Positions 27,720 through 42,026 of a stretch of 42,209 bases of DNA are shown here, in pieces. The position numbers and the translations under genes are program-made. The notes below the pieces were generated by a model. That model was not told the DNA's origin, did not search any database, and saw nothing but the letters and a program-made list of their open reading frames with translations. Position 1 is the stretch's first letter. Every line of letters starts with the position of its first letter. This stretch comes from an uncultured Alcanivorax sp. (lineage in GTDB: Bacteria > Pseudomonadota > Gammaproteobacteria > Pseudomonadales > Alcanivoracaceae): assembly GCA_913055795.1 (NCBI GenBank), contig CAJXLA010000009.1, positions 1 through 42,209 on the forward strand, read 5' to 3'.

Positions 27720-29878
27720 TAGCGACTGGCAACAGCATCATCGACCAGCTTGGGCGTAATGAAGACCAGCAGCTCCTGTTTGGAATCGCTGCTGACCTTG
27801 CGACGGAAGAGGTTGCCAATCCAGGGCAGATCCCCCAGGAAGGGCGTCTTGGTAACCGAGCGCGTTACCGAGTGCTGAAAAATGCCGCCCAGCACGACCG
27901 TATCACCATTGCCCACCAGAACCGTGGTTTCGAGCCGGTTGGTATCAATGGCCGGACCCGCGTCAGTGTCCTCGCCGCGCGAATCATTATTGACCTTGAT
28001 ATCCATGATGATATTGCCGTCCGGCGTGATCTGGGGCGTGGCCTCGAGCCGGAGTTCGGCCTCAATGAATTCCACCGCAGTTGCGCCGGCGTTAGTGGCC
28101 TGTTCAAAGGGAATCTGCTGACCCGACGCAATAATGGCCGGCTGCTGATCCGCGGTCAGGATCTTGGGCGAGGCCACGATTTCACTCCTGCCTTCTGACT
28201 CCAGGGCCGACAACTCCAGCTGCAGAATCCCCGAATCCAGCCCCACCAGACCCAGCGAGAACCGGCTGGCGTTACTGGAGTCGACCCCGAGATCCACGGC
28301 GAGATCATTGGGTTCTTCGACCTCGATATCATCATTATTGAGAACACCGACGCCAAAGTTCCGAGTCTGCCGGGCCCGCCCGGTTCCTACCAAAGTGCGT
28401 CCGTCCTCGGCCAGGCGATCTCCCTGGAAGGCCAGCCCGCCCCACCGGACACCGATCTGATCCGAAACGTCATCACTGGCTACCACAATCCGGGCTTCAA
28501 TCAGCACCTGCTGCACCGGGATATCCAGAGTAGCAATCAAATCCTGAATATCCGCCAGCGTCCGCTCGGTGTCCTGAACCACCAGGGTATTGGTACGTTC
28601 ATCCACCGTAATGGAACCCCGCTCACTCAAAAGCGAGCCTTCTTCCTGGATCAGTCCTCGCAGGTCGGCAGCCTTGGCATAGTTAATGCGGATGTAACGT
28701 GTCCGCAACGGCGCCAGCGCCTGCTTCTTCTTGCGATTCTCCAGTTCCATCTGCTCACGCTGCGCGATCTCTTCCGCCGGCGCCACCAGCAGGACATTAC
28801 CCACCTTGCGCTTGTCCAGACCCTTGGTCTTGAGAATCAGATCCAGTGCCTGGTCCCAGGGGACATCCTGCAAGCGCAGTGTAATGGTGCCGGTCACCGT
28901 ATCCGATGCGACCAGGTTCAGATCCGTAAAGTCCGCGATCAGCTGCAGTACCGAACGTACTTCAATATCCTGAAAGTTCAACGATAGCTTTTCGCCGGTG
29001 TACTTGAACTCCTGGTCCCCGGCTTGCTGTTTGTCCTCCTCGGTGACTTCCTTGACGTTTATGGTGAAGTTGTTATCCGCTTGGTAGGCCAGATACTCCC
29101 AGTCCCCTTCAGGATCAATCGTCATGACGGCGGAATTGCCATCCTTTTCGGTGTTGATAAACTTAACCGGGGTGCCAAAGTCCGTGACGTCCAGCCGACG
29201 ACGCAGTTTTTCAGGGGTTTCAACGCCCGGGAAACGAGCGATGATTTCACCCCCGTCCTTCTGTACCTCCACCGGGACATTGCGGCTGGGAAGCGTGACC
29301 ACGACTTCACCACCACCATCCGTGCCCCGGCGAAAGTCTATATCCTGAAGACTGCCCGCACCTGCAGAGGAGGAAGAGGCAGTTTTCTGGCCCTGTTGCT
29401 GTCCTTGCGCCTTTTGATCCGTGGACTGCGATGATTGCTGGGCAAAGGTAGGTTGCGAGGCCTTCTGACCGCCCAGCGTAATCCGGACTTTCTGCCCCTC
29501 GACAGCCGTTTCATAGTTGGTCAGACGGGACTGATTGACGATCAGCCGCGTACGCCCCTGGGACTCAACCAGAGCCAGACTCTGGGTGGTGTTGTTACCC
29601 GAACCCAGATCGTGATGGGTCTGATTCACCCCCAGTTCCACATCGCTAAAATCGAGCGAAATCCGGGCGGGCTTCTGGATGGTATACCCTTCCGGTTCCG
29701 GGGGCTGCCCGTCAAAGGACAACAACACCTCCATCCGGTTTTCCGGTAGAGATGTATAATCCACGCCGGTCAGGGTGGCCGCGTGAGCCAGGGAACCGGC
29801 CAGTAGCACCCAACCCCCCAGCAAGGCAACCAGCGGCCTTGTCCAGATCTGCTTTGTATTCTTTTGCACGTTTTTCAT
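27719..29878 (-). CDS. pilQ: Type IV pilus secretin PilQ
   Basis: PilQ forms the outer-membrane pore through which type IV pili pass. The 719-residue protein has a long signal peptide ([12 protein letters not shown]...GSLAHA), then two AMIN domains that bind peptidoglycan (about 35-135 and 175-275), separated by a Gln/Ser-rich linker. An STN/N0 domain ([16 protein letters not shown]), an N1 domain ([17 protein letters not shown]) and the secretin domain (about 455-715, ending [12 protein letters not shown]) follow. Spacing to pilP is 21 bases. Confidence 0.97.
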   Translation of the reverse strand: MKNVQKNTKQIWTRPLVALLGGWVLLAGSLAHAATLTGVDYTSLPENRMEVLLSFDGQPPEPEGYTIQKPARISLDFSDVELGVNQTHHDLGSGNNTTQSLALVESQGRTRLIVNQSRLTNYETAVEGQKVRITLGGQKASQPTFAQQSSQSTDQKAQGQQQGQKTASSSSAGAGSLQDIDFRRGTDGGGEVVVTLPSRNVPVEVQKDGGEIIARFPGVETPEKLRRRLDVTDFGTPVKFINTEKDGNSAVMTIDPEGDWEYLAYQADNNFTINVKEVTEEDKQQAGDQEFKYTGEKLSLNFQDIEVRSVLQLIADFTDLNLVASDTVTGTITLRLQDVPWDQALDLILKTKGLDKRKVGNVLLVAPAEEIAQREQMELENRKKKQALAPLRTRYIRINYAKAADLRGLIQEEGSLLSERGSITVDERTNTLVVQDTERTLADIQDLIATLDIPVQQVLIEARIVVASDDVSDQIGVRWGGLAFQGDRLAEDGRTLVGTGRARQTRNFGVGVLNNDDIEVEEPNDLAVDLGVDSSNASRFSLGLVGLDSGILQLELSALESEGRSEIVASPKILTADQQPAIIASGQQIPFEQATNAGATAVEFIEAELRLEATPQITPDGNIIMDIKVNNDSRGEDTDAGPAIDTNRLETTVLVGNGDTVVLGGIFQHSVTRSVTKTPFLGDLPWIGNLFRRKVSSDSKQELLVFITPKLVDDAVASR

Positions 29879-29899
29879 GGCGGGTATCCCCAGCTCGCT

Positions 29900-30445
29900 T
29901 CACTCTTCCAGCCTGATGGTTCTGGCTCTTTCCACCCAGCCGTCCTGGCCATCAGGCACGATTTCCCGGAGTTCAATCTTCGACCCGGTCACCCCGGTGA
30001 CCTTGCCGTAGTTCTTGCCCATATAATCCCCCTCGACCACACGGTTGACCGTGCCGCCGGGATCCTTCACCAGGGCCTCCAGCGGCTGCCCGGGTCGGGT
30101 AATGGTGCCCACCATTCGCAGTGATTCCAGAGAAAACTGCTCCAGATATTCCTCGGATCGCGCAAACTCGGGCTCCACCTGTTGGCCCTCGGGGGTGTCC
30201 CTGTCCTGTTCTTCTTCCTCTTCCTCGCGGGGCGGCGTAAACGGCGAGCGCAGCCGGTGCGCGGAATAGGAAAAGGTGGCAATGGGCTTGAATTCCGGCG
30301 GCGGTTCAATGCGTCCCCGCGGCCGGTTTTCAATTTCGTCCAGTTTATTCCGCAGTTGTTCCATTTCGGAACCATCACTGCAGCCTGTCAACGTTATAAC
30401 CGCGGCCCACAATGCAACAGGGATGAGTACGCTTCTCGCTATCAT
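29900..30445 (-). CDS. pilP: Type IV pilus assembly lipoprotein PilP
   Basis: PilP is the inner-membrane lipoprotein that links the PilMNO platform to the PilQ secretin. The 181-residue protein has lipobox TLTGC near residue 22, a disordered acidic stretch (PPREEEEEEQDRD), then the beta-rich PilP domain from about 95 (LRMVGTITRPGQPLEALVK, NRVVEGDYMGKNYGKV). ATG at 30445 shares one base with the pilO stop (TGATG); a GTG one codon earlier is also in frame. Confidence 0.95.
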   Translation of the reverse strand: MIARSVLIPVALWAAVITLTGCSDGSEMEQLRNKLDEIENRPRGRIEPPPEFKPIATFSYSAHRLRSPFTPPREEEEEEQDRDTPEGQQVEPEFARSEEYLEQFSLESLRMVGTITRPGQPLEALVKDPGGTVNRVVEGDYMGKNYGKVTGVTGSKIELREIVPDGQDGWVERARTIRLEE

Positions 30446-31112
30446 CACTGCCCCCCCTGTTGCCCGTTTCCGCCGGACTGCCCATCCGGGCCGCTGGCGT
30501 ACCGATACGTTTTGGCCGTAACCGTCATCTGCAAGAGTCCACCAGGCTGACCACCGCTGTCCGGAGCGGACGTAATCTCGAAATCATGCAGGGTCACAAT
30601 CCGTGGCAGCGCGGCCACGCCGCTTACAAAAGCCCCGAATCCATGGTAATCGCCCCGGACACTGATATTGATGGGCAACTCCGCATAGAACTGCTTTTCC
30701 TGCTCCTGCGCCAGCGAGATTTCCTGGAACTCCAGGCCACTGCCCAGCCCGGTATGGGTTATATCCTCGAGCAGTCCGGGCACCTCGGTGTCCTTGGGTA
30801 ATTGCTGCAGCAAAGAGCCGAACGATTTTTCCATTTCGGCGAGCTGTTTCTTGTATTCATCCAGGTTTTTCGCCTTGAAGGATTTTTCCTCGAATTCCTT
30901 CATCAGCTCACTCTGCTCGTTTTGGAGGCGCTGAAGCTCCTGGTTGGCCGGTTTGATCGTGACGAAGTAGCCGGCCGCAATCACAAGTGCAAACAACAGT
31001 ATGGCGGCCGCTGCCTTGACCGCTATGGGCCATGCCCCCACGTTCTCAAAATCCAGGTTCTGGAGGCTGTCGACGAGATCCTGGACGTCAAGGTTCTTGA
31101 GTTCATCGAATG

Positions 31113-31116
<4 letters not shown>
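30445..31116 (-). CDS. pilO: Type IV pilus assembly protein PilO
   Basis: PilO pairs with PilN in the inner-membrane alignment complex. The 223-residue protein has one membrane helix (about 35-53), a coiled coil (about 58-100, ELQRLQNEQSELMKEFEEK) and a ferredoxin-like periplasmic domain ending in a low-complexity Gly/Gln tail. It overlaps pilN by four bases (ATGA). Confidence 0.96.
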
Positions 31117-32812
<1,696 letters not shown>

Positions 32813-32836
32813 TTATTTAATCGTTTTTCCCGCAGA

Positions 32837-32866
32837 AATATACACTTACAGCATATTTATGTCTAA
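32837..32866 (-). promoter_or_regulatory. Predicted pilM promoter
   Basis: On the minus strand, TTAGAC (32866-32861) and TATATT (32842-32837) are 18 bases apart in an AT-rich spacer, giving a leader of about 40 bases before the GTG start. Confidence 0.5.
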
Positions 32867-32924
32867 CCACTTTAGGTATCACTTTTAACAGAAAGGGGGT
32901 TAGATCACAACTACGATTCCGACG

Positions 32925-32930
32925 TATAAT
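32925..32930 (+). promoter_or_regulatory. Predicted -10 box of the PBP1A gene
   Basis: A perfect TATAAT stands at 32925-32930. The best upstream match, TTAGAT (32900-32905), has a long 19-base spacing, so the -35 is weak. Initiation near 32937 would leave about 41 bases before ATG 32978. Confidence 0.5.
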
Positions 32931-32977
32931 ACGATTTTCCGTGGCGCCCGTCCCGGGTGTCGCCGTTTCTCCCAAAA

Positions 32978-35539
32978 ATGGCCTTCAAAATCATGCGCTT
33001 ACGCCTACCCTGGCTCAAGGTTCTGGCCTGGCTGACCGGTGCTGGTCTGAGTACGGGCCTGATGCTGCTCGCCGCGAGCTACCTCTACCTGGCCCCGGGC
33101 CTGCCGCCCGCCGCGGAACTGCGCCAGGTGGAATTCCAGATCCCCTTGCGCATCTACAGTACCGAAGGGTCGCTGATCGGCGAGTTCGGCGAACAGCGGC
33201 GCTCGCCGGTGGACTACGCGGAACTGCCTCCCCTGTTCGTCCAGGCTGTGCTCTCCGCCGAGGACGAGCGTTTTTTTGAACACCGCGGCGTGGATATTGC
33301 CGGGCTGATCCGTGCCAGCCTGGAGCTGCTGCGCTACCAGGAAATCCGGTCGGGCGGCTCCACCATCACCATGCAGGTGGCGCGCAATTTCTTTCTCTCC
33401 CGGGATCAGCGCTTTCTGCGGAAGTTCAACGAAATCGTACTCGCTCTGCAGATCGAGAACCTGCTGTCCAAGGAGGAGATTCTGGAGCTCTACCTCAACA
33501 AGATCTATCTGGGACACCGCAGCTATGGTGCCGAGGCCGCGGCCGGGGTCTATTACGGCCGCTCCATCGACGAACTCGGCCTGCCGCAATGGGCGATGAT
33601 CGCGGGGCTGCCGAAGGCGCCCTCGGCCTACAATCCCATCAGCAATCCGGAGCGCGCGCGTCAACGCCGGGACTGGATCCTGGACCGGATGCACAGCAAC
33701 GGCGCTATTAGCGAACAACAGCTTGAGCGTGCCCGGGCGGCGAAGATTACGGCCGCTTACCACGGCCCGACACCTGATCTGGAGGCGAGTTATTTCGCCG
33801 AAATGGTGCGCCGGGAGGTGGTGGAGCGCTACGGTACTGACGCTTATACCCGGGGCATGCGGGTCTACACCACTCTGGAAGACGAGCGTCAGCAGGCGGG
33901 CGTACAGGCGTTGCGAACCGGCCTGCACGAGTATGATGAACGTCACGGTTGGCGCGGCCCGGAAGACACCGTCGATGTCAGCGGCCTGCCGGAGTTGCCC
34001 TTACCGGATTCCGGGAATGAATCCGCAAAATCCGGTAACGCCTTGGAGGATGCAACGAGCGGTGAGGACAAGGCGAACGGCAAACCGCGGAAACCCGAAA
34101 CCAGTCCTGCGAAACGATGGGCGGAAAAGCTGGACGACTACACCACCTTCGGCAACCTCAGACCCGCTTTGGTCACCCGGGTGGCCGACGAGCACGCGCG
34201 AGTGATTCTGCCTGATGCACAACGGCTCAAGTTGCCCATGAGCCGAATGGAGTGGGCACGCCCCTACCTGGACATTGATACCGCGGGTGACCCACCGGAC
34301 AAACCCGCGGACGTGCTCGATGTGGGCGATGTAGTGCGCCTGCGCCCGGTGGACCGGGATGAAGCTCCGCCCTGGCGGCTGGCGCAAATGCCCCGGGCCC
34401 AGGGTGGACTGGTTTCCCTGAACCCGGACGACGGCTCCGTGCGCGCCTTGCAGGGCGGGTACAGCTTCGGTTACTCCAAGTACAACCGGGTCACTCAGAG
34501 CCGGCGTCAGGTAGGGTCCGCGTTCAAGCCCTTCATTTACACGGCGGCCCTACAGCACGGTTTGACCCCCGCCACCATGGTCAATGACGCGCCCATCGTC
34601 TTCGAGGACAAGGAGCTGGAAACCGTGTGGCGCCCCACGGGGGCCGGCAGCCGGTTTTACGGGCCCACCCGGTTGCGCGAGGGGCTGTACCGCTCGCTCA
34701 ACCTGGTTTCCATCCGCGTGTTGCAACAAGTGGGCATCCGGAATGCGCTGGACACTCTGAGCCGCATGGGACTGCCCACGGACCGTTTCCCCCGGGATCT
34801 GTCCCTGGCCCTGGGCAGCGCCAGCCTTACGCCCATGGAACTGGCCACGGCCTACACGATGTTCGCCAATGGCGGCTACCGGGTCGAACCCTGGTTCATT
34901 GAACGGATCGAGAACGACGACGGTGAAGTCATTCAGCGTGCGCCGGCGCGATTGCTTTGTGAAGAAAGCGAGGACGGAGAACAGCGGTGCCACCTTGCCC
35001 ACGGGGGCAAGGATGAAGGGGGCAAGCTCGATTTCCCGCTGGTGCCCATCCGGCATGAACGCGTACTGGATGAACGCACCGCCTGGCTCATGCATACGAT
35101 GCTGCGCGACGTCATCGAGCGAGGCACGGGGCGGCGCGCCAACGCCCTGGGCCGCTCGGATATAGCCGGCAAGACCGGCACCACCAATGATCAGGTGGAT
35201 GCCTGGTTCTCCGGCTACATGCCCGGACTGGTGGCCACCGCCTGGATCGGCTTCGACAACCCCTCCAGTCTGGGTGCCGGGGAATACGGTGGCCGGGCGG
35301 CGCTGCCCATCTGGATGGCCTACATGAAAGAGGCACTCCGGAGCGTCCCCCAGCAGCCGCCGGCCCAACCGAGCGGCATGGTTTCGGTACGTATCAATCC
35401 GGACAATGGCAAGCGTGCGCGGCCGGGCAACGACAAGGCGATCTTCGAATATTTCCGCGAAGGCAACCTGCCCGAGCGCGAGGCCGGCGCAGGCGGCTCG
35501 TCCAGCGAAGAAGGCAACGGGCCCGGCCGACTGTTCTGA
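32978..35539 (+). CDS. mrcA: Penicillin-binding protein 1A (bifunctional)
   Basis: This class A PBP polymerises and cross-links peptidoglycan at the inner membrane. About 853 residues: membrane anchor (about 12-38), glycosyltransferase domain with catalytic Glu in SAEDERFFEHRGVD (about 95) and GGSTITMQ, then the inter-domain region with a low-complexity charged insertion (about 345-385). The transpeptidase domain follows: SAFK nucleophile near 514, SLN, and KTG near 731. ATG at 32978 was chosen because the perfect -10 is at 32925; GTG at 32957 and ATG at 32993 are alternatives, and none has a good ribosome-binding site. Divergent from pilM as in Pseudomonas. The stop is 17 bases from the convergent malic enzyme gene. 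Confidence 0.95.
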   Translation: MAFKIMRLRLPWLKVLAWLTGAGLSTGLMLLAASYLYLAPGLPPAAELRQVEFQIPLRIYSTEGSLIGEFGEQRRSPVDYAELPPLFVQAVLSAEDERFFEHRGVDIAGLIRASLELLRYQEIRSGGSTITMQVARNFFLSRDQRFLRKFNEIVLALQIENLLSKEEILELYLNKIYLGHRSYGAEAAAGVYYGRSIDELGLPQWAMIAGLPKAPSAYNPISNPERARQRRDWILDRMHSNGAISEQQLERARAAKITAAYHGPTPDLEASYFAEMVRREVVERYGTDAYTRGMRVYTTLEDERQQAGVQALRTGLHEYDERHGWRGPEDTVDVSGLPELPLPDSGNESAKSGNALEDATSGEDKANGKPRKPETSPAKRWAEKLDDYTTFGNLRPALVTRVADEHARVILPDAQRLKLPMSRMEWARPYLDIDTAGDPPDKPADVLDVGDVVRLRPVDRDEAPPWRLAQMPRAQGGLVSLNPDDGSVRALQGGYSFGYSKYNRVTQSRRQVGSAFKPFIYTAALQHGLTPATMVNDAPIVFEDKELETVWRPTGAGSRFYGPTRLREGLYRSLNLVSIRVLQQVGIRNALDTLSRMGLPTDRFPRDLSLALGSASLTPMELATAYTMFANGGYRVEPWFIERIENDDGEVIQRAPARLLCEESEDGEQRCHLAHGGKDEGGKLDFPLVPIRHERVLDERTAWLMHTMLRDVIERGTGRRANALGRSDIAGKTGTTNDQVDAWFSGYMPGLVATAWIGFDNPSSLGAGEYGGRAALPIWMAYMKEALRSVPQQPPAQPSGMVSVRINPDNGKRARPGNDKAIFEYFREGNLPEREAGAGGSSSEEGNGPGRLF

Positions 35540-35556
35540 CGGCGGACCCGCGAGCG

Positions 35557-36834
35557 CTACGTGGGCTCCGGGAAAATATCGTTGACCGAGTCAAGCGGAT
35601 AGTGTTCGGGGTAGCCCCGCCGGGCGACACCACTGTCCACGGCGGCGCGGGCCACGGCGGCGGATACGCGGCCCAGCAGGCGCGGATCATTGGGCTTGGG
35701 GATGATGTAGTCCGGCCCAAAGGTAAGCGGCTCACCATCATAGGCCTCCAGCACCACCTCGGGCACGGACTCGCGCACCAGCGCGGCAATGGCATCCACC
35801 GCCGCGATCTTCATGGCCTCGTTGATGGCCGTCGAACGGACATCCAGCGCCCCCCGGAAGATATAGGGAAAGCCCAGCACATTATTCACCTGATTGGGAA
35901 AATCCGAGCGCCCGGTGGCGATGATCAGATCGTCCCGCACCTCACGCGCACGCGAGGGCTGAATCTCCGGGTCCGGATTGGCCAGCGCGAAAATAATCGG
36001 TCGCGGCGCCATGCTGCGCACCATCTCCGGGGTCAGCATGTCCGGCCCGGACACCCCGATAAAGATGTCCGCGCCGTTCATGGCGTCGTCCAGGGTGCGC
36101 TTGTCCGTGTCGTTCGCCAGCGCCGCCTTGTACTGATTGAGATCATCCCGGCGGCTGTGGATCACGCCCTTGCTGTCCAGCACCAGGATGTTGTCCTTGC
36201 GCACCCCCATTTCCACCAGCAGGCGCACGGAGGCCACACCGGCCGCGCCGGCGCCCACACAGACCACGCGCACGTCCTCGATGCGCTTGTCCTGCAACTC
36301 CAGCGCGTTGCGCACGCCCGCGCCCACGACGATGGCGGTACCGTGCTGATCGTCGTGAAACACCGGCACGTCACAGCGCTCCTTGAGCACGCGTTCGATC
36401 TCGAAGCACTCGGGCGCGCGGATATCCTCCAGGTTGATGCCGCCGAAGGTCTTGTGGATGCGTACTACTGTATCGATGAAGGTTTGCGGCTCGTCCGCGT
36501 CCACCTCGATATCGAAGACATCAATGCCGGCAAAGGTTTTGAACAGAATGCCCTTGCCTTCCATGACCGGCTTGGAGGCGAGCGCGCCCAGCTGGCCCAG
36601 CCCCAGCACGGCGCTGCCATTGCTGATCACGGCTACCAGATTGCCCTTGGCGGTGTAGCGATACGCCAGCTCCGGGTCCCGGGCGATTTCGCGTACGGGC
36701 TCGGCGACGCCCGGGCTGTAGGCCAGGGTCAGATCCCGGCTGGTCTGCGCCGGGGTGGTGACCTCGACACTGATCTTTCCGGGGCGTTGCCCGGCGTGAT
36801 AATCCAGCGCCGCTTGCTTGAAGTCATCGGACAT
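35557..36834 (-). CDS. maeB: Malic enzyme, short form
   Basis: The enzyme oxidatively decarboxylates malate to pyruvate with NAD(P). The 425-residue protein has [12 protein letters not shown], the catalytic Tyr/Lys regions ([22 protein letters not shown]), metal-binding ECFEIE and [11 protein letters not shown], and the nucleotide motif [12 protein letters not shown]. It ends after the malic domain and lacks the C-terminal phosphotransacetylase-like domain of E. coli MaeB. Coenzyme preference cannot be read securely. GGGAGGCAGGCTCC-like sequence precedes ATG 36834. Confidence 0.93.
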   Translation of the reverse strand: MSDDFKQAALDYHAGQRPGKISVEVTTPAQTSRDLTLAYSPGVAEPVREIARDPELAYRYTAKGNLVAVISNGSAVLGLGQLGALASKPVMEGKGILFKTFAGIDVFDIEVDADEPQTFIDTVVRIHKTFGGINLEDIRAPECFEIERVLKERCDVPVFHDDQHGTAIVVGAGVRNALELQDKRIEDVRVVCVGAGAAGVASVRLLVEMGVRKDNILVLDSKGVIHSRRDDLNQYKAALANDTDKRTLDDAMNGADIFIGVSGPDMLTPEMVRSMAPRPIIFALANPDPEIQPSRAREVRDDLIIATGRSDFPNQVNNVLGFPYIFRGALDVRSTAINEAMKIAAVDAIAALVRESVPEVVLEAYDGEPLTFGPDYIIPKPNDPRLLGRVSAAVARAAVDSGVARRGYPEHYPLDSVNDIFPEPT

Positions 36835-36893
36835 GGAGCCTGCCTCCCTTAACCCGAGGGGCTATACACCCTGTTGCCGGGCCCTGAAACGAG

Positions 36894-36917
36894 GAAAGCA
36901 CCCGGATGGGTGCTTTC
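36894..36917 (-). terminator. Terminator of rpmE
   Basis: A perfect ten-base stem (GAAAGCACCC / GGGTGCTTTC) with a four-base loop lies 41 bases past the rpmE stop. On the minus strand it is followed by a pyrimidine-rich stretch (CTCGTTTC). Confidence 0.75.
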
Positions 36918-36958
36918 TCACAGTAACGCGCGCCATCACGGCTTGCCGATCGCTTTGA

Positions 36959-37183
36959 TCAGCCGCCTTTCTTCTTGGTGCTGACCGCGCCGAAACGCTG
37001 CTTGAACTTGTCGATCTGGCCGCCACTGTCGCGCACTTTCTGGGTTCCCGTATAGAAGGGATGGCACGCGGAGCAGACATCCACGTGCATGTCCTGATCC
37101 AGTGTTGAGTGCGTTTCGATGGTATTGCCGCAACTGCACTGAATGGTTACGGCGTGATACTGAGGATGAATCTCTGCTTTCAT
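36959..37183 (-). CDS. rpmE: 50S ribosomal protein L31
   Basis: The 74-residue protein is a zinc-binding (C+) type L31 of the large ribosomal subunit, with Cys at 16, 18, 37 and 40 and the motif [13 protein letters not shown] at 37183 has AGGAG at eight bases; upstream frame extension is rejected. A promoter and a strong terminator make it a single-gene unit divergent from priA. A zinc-free paralogue is often repressed by Zur in related bacteria, but it is not present here. Confidence 0.96.
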   Translation of the reverse strand: MKAEIHPQYHAVTIQCSCGNTIETHSTLDQDMHVDVCSACHPFYTGTQKVRDSGGQIDKFKQRFGAVSTKKKGG

Positions 37184-37266
37184 GGCTCGACTCCTGTACT
37201 GTTGCCACCCGATCCCGGACGTCGGGCACAACACGAATGACTTGCGCCAGGCGAAACGAATCGCGA

Positions 37267-37294
37267 ATCATATCACCTTCGCATGCACGCGCAA
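37267..37294 (-). promoter_or_regulatory. Predicted rpmE promoter
   Basis: On the minus strand, TTGCGC (37294-37289) and TATGAT (37272-37267) are 16 bases apart, giving a leader of about 77 bases. Confidence 0.55.
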
Positions 37295-37299
37295 GCCAC

Positions 37300-37304
37300 G
37301 GGAG
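37300..37304 (+). promoter_or_regulatory. Shine-Dalgarno site that fixes the priA TTG start
   Basis: GGGAG with a seven-base spacer to TTG 37312. No ATG or GTG with a ribosome-binding site exists near the conserved N-terminus. Confidence 0.65.
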
Positions 37305-37311
37305 CCCTTTT

Positions 37312-39504
<2,193 letters not shown>

Positions 39505-39599
39505 GGATTCCCCGGCACGGCTCCACGTATGAATCCATCAGCGCTTCCTTTAAAATTGCGCCGCTTCGCAATAAAGACGACGCCGCCGCCGAGACCCGC

Positions 39600-41354
39600 A
39601 TGAAAGACCGTATCGCCACATTGCTCACCCGGGCTCTGGAAACCGTGCGCACCCGGGACCAATGGCCCGACGAGCTCACCGCGGACGTCGAGGTGGAGAA
39701 CGCCCGCGACAAGGCCCATGGCGACTTTGCCAGCAATATCGCCCTGAAAATGGGCAAACGCGCCGGCTACCAGCCCCGCGATCTGGCCGAACGGCTGAAG
39801 GCGGCCCTGCCCGAGGACGAGGCCATCGCGCAGGTGGACATCGCGGGGCCGGGTTTCATCAATTTCTTCCTGGCTCGGGACTGGATCGCGCGCCAGGCCC
39901 GGCAGGCCGCGAATGACCATCGGCTGGGCGTGCCCCCGGCGGCCCAACCGGACACCGTGGTGGTGGACTATTCCTCGCCCAATCTGGCCAAGGAAATGCA
40001 TGTGGGGCATTTACGCTCCACCATTATCGGCGACGCCGTGGTGCGCACCCTGGAATTTCTGGGCCACAACGTCGTCCGCCAGAACCATGTGGGCGACTGG
40101 GGCACCCAGTTCGGCATGCTGCTGGCCTATCTGGAAGAAGAAAAAACCGCGGAAAGCGATGAGCAACTGGCCTCGGAACTCAGCGACCTGGAACAGTTCT
40201 ATCAGGCCGCCAAGCAGCGCTTTGACGACGACGATGCCTTCGCCGCACGCGCCCGGGAGCTGGTGGTCAGTCTGCAATCCGGTGACGACTACTGCCTGCA
40301 GTTGTGGCGCGAGTTCAACCGCATTTCCCTGGAGCACTGCTTCGCTGTCTATGAGCGGCTCGGGATCAGCCTTACGCGTGCCGACGTGCGTGGCGAAAGT
40401 GCCTATAACAACGAACTGGCCGATATCGTCGAGCAGCTGGACCGGACCGAGCTGCTCACCCGCAGCGAGGGCGCCGACTGTGTCTTTCTGGACGAATTCC
40501 GCACCCGCGACGACGAAGCGCTGCCGGTGATCGTACGCAAGGCCGACGGCGGCTATCTCTACGCCACCACCGATCTGGCCGCGCTGCGCTATCGTGCCCG
40601 GACCCTCGATGCGGACCGGGTCCTGTACTTCGTGGATCAGCGCCAGGGGCTCCATTTTCAGCAGGTCTTCCGGGTGGCGCGGCTGGCCGGTTTCGTGAAC
40701 GACACCACCGAGCTCGCGCACATGGGCTTCGGCACCATGAACGGCCCGGACGGCCGGCCCTTCAAGACGCGCTCGGGCGGCACCGTGAAACTCACGGATC
40801 TGCTGGACGAAGCCGAAGAACGGGCCTGGCGCCTGGTGCAGGCGAAAAACCCGGAGCTGGACGAGGCCGAGCTGCGCCGCATCGCGCAGGTGGTGGGCAC
40901 GGGCTCCATCAAGTACGCCGATCTGAGCAAGCACCGCGCCAGTGACTATATCTTCGACTTCGATCAGATGCTGTCCTTCGAGGGCAACACCGCGCCCTAT
41001 CTGCTCTATGCCTGGACGCGGGTGTTCAGCATCTTCCGCAAGGCGGGGCTGAACCCGGATGAACTTGATGGCGACATCCGCCTGGACACCGAAGCGGAAA
41101 CCGAGCTGGCCGCGCGGCTGATCCAGTTCGGGCCCGTGCTGGAACAGGTGGGCGAACGGGGCCTGCCGCATCTGTTGTGCAATTATTTGTTCGACATCGC
41201 CGGTCTCTTTTCCAGCTTTTATGAACACTGCCCGGTACTCAGTGCCGAAGGTGAAGAGCAGCGCCAGAGCCGACTGCAGCTCGCCCGGTTGACTGCCGGC
41301 GTGCTGCAGCAGGGGCTGGCGCTGCTGGGCATCTCGACTCTGGAGCGCATGTAA
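39600..41354 (+). CDS. argS: Arginyl-tRNA synthetase
   Basis: ArgRS charges tRNA-Arg. The 584-residue protein has the N-terminal additional domain ([14 protein letters not shown]), the HIGH-type motif in [16 protein letters not shown] (about 123-138), and the degenerate KMSKS region usual for ArgRS (FKTRSGG). The DALR anticodon-binding domain lies from about 470 to the end. Length is normal. A candidate -10 (TAAAAT, 39551-39556) and a small palindrome (ATTGCG-N6-CGCAAT) lie upstream, and the ribosome-binding site is weak. Its TAA overlaps the next ATG by one base. Confidence 0.96.
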   Translation: MKDRIATLLTRALETVRTRDQWPDELTADVEVENARDKAHGDFASNIALKMGKRAGYQPRDLAERLKAALPEDEAIAQVDIAGPGFINFFLARDWIARQARQAANDHRLGVPPAAQPDTVVVDYSSPNLAKEMHVGHLRSTIIGDAVVRTLEFLGHNVVRQNHVGDWGTQFGMLLAYLEEEKTAESDEQLASELSDLEQFYQAAKQRFDDDDAFAARARELVVSLQSGDDYCLQLWREFNRISLEHCFAVYERLGISLTRADVRGESAYNNELADIVEQLDRTELLTRSEGADCVFLDEFRTRDDEALPVIVRKADGGYLYATTDLAALRYRARTLDADRVLYFVDQRQGLHFQQVFRVARLAGFVNDTTELAHMGFGTMNGPDGRPFKTRSGGTVKLTDLLDEAEERAWRLVQAKNPELDEAELRRIAQVVGTGSIKYADLSKHRASDYIFDFDQMLSFEGNTAPYLLYAWTRVFSIFRKAGLNPDELDGDIRLDTEAETELAARLIQFGPVLEQVGERGLPHLLCNYLFDIAGLFSSFYEHCPVLSAEGEEQRQSRLQLARLTAGVLQQGLALLGISTLERM

Positions 41355-41968
41355 TGGCGAAAGCGACACGCAATCGCGGCGCGGTCAAGGCGGAATCACA
41401 GCGTCAGGTGCCCGGCTGGGTCTGGCTGTTCAGCGGCGTGGTGACGGGTCTGTTCATCGCCTTTTTGATCCATCTGGCCCAGTTGCAGCGGGAGAATCCG
41501 CCGGAAACACGCGATTCGGTCGCTGAACAACAATCCAGGGATTCGAGCGGTCCGAACCAGAGCGCGGATTCCCAAGGTCCGGAATTCGATTTCTATGCCG
41601 TGCTGCCCAAAATGGAGATGATCGTACCCGAAGGCGACAAGGGCAAAGCCGAAGACCCGGACTCACCAGACCAACAGGATTCGCGCCCGGATCTGTCCCA
41701 CCGGCATGACGAGCATTTCCTGCTGCAGGCCGGCAGTTTCGGCCAGGCCGACGACGCGGACCGGCGGCGAGCGGAACTGACACTGAAGGGCTATAACGTG
41801 CGGATCCAGCAAGCCAAGATGGACGATGGCCGCCGCTTCCACCGGGTCATGGTGGGACCCTTCGACAATATCAACGCCATGCATGACGCCCAGGACAAGC
41901 TCGCCAATACCGGCATCGACACCCTGCCCATCCGGAAGAAGAACGGCGACGGCGAAGACGGGGAATAG
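41354..41968 (+). CDS. FtsN-like SPOR-domain protein
   Basis: The 204-residue protein is predicted to act in cell division. A short cytoplasmic basic N-terminus is followed by one membrane helix (about 23-42), an acidic, Ser/Gln/Asp-rich periplasmic linker (about 45-115) and a C-terminal SPOR domain (about 118-195; FLLQAGSFGQADDADRRRAEL, VMVGPFDNINAM). Position directly after argS (TAATG overlap) is typical for gammaproteobacterial ftsN homologues. A conserved essential FtsN motif in the linker could not be identified by eye. Confidence 0.87.
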   Translation: MAKATRNRGAVKAESQRQVPGWVWLFSGVVTGLFIAFLIHLAQLQRENPPETRDSVAEQQSRDSSGPNQSADSQGPEFDFYAVLPKMEMIVPEGDKGKAEDPDSPDQQDSRPDLSHRHDEHFLLQAGSFGQADDADRRRAELTLKGYNVRIQQAKMDDGRRFHRVMVGPFDNINAMHDAQDKLANTGIDTLPIRKKNGDGEDGE

Positions 41969-41972
41969 CCCG

Positions 41973-42002
41973 TTTCAACAGCCTGTAAGCAGGCTGTTGA
42001 AA
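41973..42002. terminator. Palindrome after the FtsN-like gene, terminator or repeat
   Basis: Perfect 13-base arms (TTTCAACAGCCTG / CAGGCTGTTGAAA) around a four-base loop begin five bases past the stop. It could serve as a terminator, but the right arm is also the beginning of the repeat shared with 8482-8520, so a repeat-element origin is likely. Confidence 0.6.
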
Positions 42003-42026
42003 AACCCGTTGCGTGCTCAGGCTTTC
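41986..42026. repeat. Palindromic repeat with GGCTGTTGAAAAA core (copy 2)
   Basis: This segment matches 8482-8520 with a few substitutions and a one- or two-base length difference: the AGCAG(A/G)CTGTTGAAAAA part and the GCTCAGGCTTTC part are both shared. Confidence 0.8.

Noticed and set aside
35602-36852. Open frame of about 416 codons opposite the malic enzyme gene
   Set aside because: The malic enzyme motifs on the minus strand are complete; the plus-strand product resembles no protein family.
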